Source: CBDEGR01 sp965237895 (GTDB lineage Bacteria > Acidobacteriota > Terriglobia > UBA7540 > JAPUME01). From it: a DNA stretch of 64,000 bases. Positions within the stretch are counted from its first letter, which is position 1; every line of letters starts with the position of its first letter. The translations under genes and the position numbers were made by a program. The DNA is taken from assembly GCA_965237895.1 (NCBI GenBank), contig CBDEGR010000001.1:606290-670289 (forward strand), in the 5' to 3' direction. Below, piece after piece: positions 63,645 to 64,000 of this stretch. The notes below the pieces were generated by a model. The model had not been told where the DNA came from and ran no database searches. It was given only the letters and a program-made list of their open reading frames with translations.

Positions 63645-64000
63645 TTGCGTCAGTATCTGGACGAGCTAAAGTCGATTCTGGATGGGATCCACCCGACTGA
63701 GGTGGAAAGAGTCTGCGATATTCTCTACCGGGCTTATCAGCAGGGCGCACCGTTTTCGTCTTCGGGAACGGCGGAAGCGCCGCCATGGCTTCCCACATTG
63801 TCGGCGACTGGGCCAAGGAGACGGTTGCGGCGGAGAGCGCAAAGCCGTTCAAGGTGCTATCCCTTACAGACAACTTGCCGCTGATCACCGCCTGGGCGAA
63901 CGATGAGGGCTATGAAAGTACCTTCTCGGGACAAATGAAGAATTTCATCGCCCCGGGAGACGTGGCCTTTGCCCTGAGCACGAGCGGGGAGTCCGTGAAC
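63645..64000 (+). CDS. SIS-domain sugar-phosphate isomerase, GmhA/DiaA-like (3'-truncated, one frameshift)
   Basis: The start is TTG 63645, with AAGGAG before it. The N-terminal YLDELKSILDGIHPTEVERV precedes a frame change near 63750, after which the SIS core continues (FGNGGSAAMASHIVGDWAKE, LITAWANDEGYESTFS) to the window edge at STSGESVN. These match sedoheptulose-7-phosphate isomerase (GmhA) and its DiaA relatives. The gene runs past the window, so its end and neighbours are unknown. Confidence 0.75.

Overview
The window looks like chromosomal DNA of a GC-rich, free-living Gram-negative-type bacterium, most likely an acidobacterium or a close relative. The support is indirect: short dispersed hairpin repeats of a kind common in that phylum, paired GAF-SpoIIE phosphatases, a bioBFAD operon, and many lineage-type small proteins. 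There is no rRNA or dnaA gene to fix the taxonomy.

Layout. Positions 1-5888 are the distal end of an integrative conjugative element: a frameshifted gene cut by the window edge, a 400-bp non-coding stretch with iteron-like repeats and a long inverted repeat, a VirD4/TraG coupling protein, a VirB11-type ATPase, a 32-aa ORF, an excisionase-like HTH protein and a tyrosine integrase. The integrase stops 85 bp before the 3' end of tRNA-Arg(CCT) (5974-6050, minus strand), the expected integration site. Sixty bp beyond the tRNA 5' end lies the most unusual object here, a 1,527-bp cassette (6111-7637). It is bounded by perfect 19-bp terminal inverted repeats and a 6-8 bp target duplication and has no intact transposase. 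It carries a P63C-domain protein and, divergently, a 22-aa peptide and a 44-aa double CxxC zinc-knuckle protein, read from back-to-back promoters with an operator-like repeat in each spacer.

Positions 7700-64000 are ordinary chromosome. There is a DevCAB-like ABC exporter with its membrane fusion protein; methionine and one-carbon genes (metH, a metB/metC-type PLP enzyme and, far away, a second homocysteine methyltransferase); cutA; a phosphohexomutase followed by an FtsB-like protein and bioB-bioF-bioA-bioD; a KimA-like potassium transporter; a Gph-like phosphatase; an AsmA protein; PilZ and small zinc proteins; a serine beta-lactamase-like hydrolase; a NodB-type deacetylase; an MFS exporter; two GAF-GAF-SpoIIE phosphatases; lysA, nadK, tlyA, ispA and xseB; DedA and CorC-like membrane proteins; DppB/DppC-like permeases; a SAM hydrolase; a VKOR-DsbA-rhodanese fusion; DksA- and SufR-like regulators; and at the right edge recG, rsmD and a SIS-domain isomerase.

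Ten genes are broken by single-base frame changes, concentrated at the two ends of the window (1-4.4 kb and 59.6-64 kb), with metH, the beta-lactamase-like gene and a TPR gene also hit. Several lie in or beside homopolymers, and the encoded families continue cleanly in another frame. Draft-assembly indels therefore look more likely than true decay, although the mobile-element genes could be genuinely decaying.
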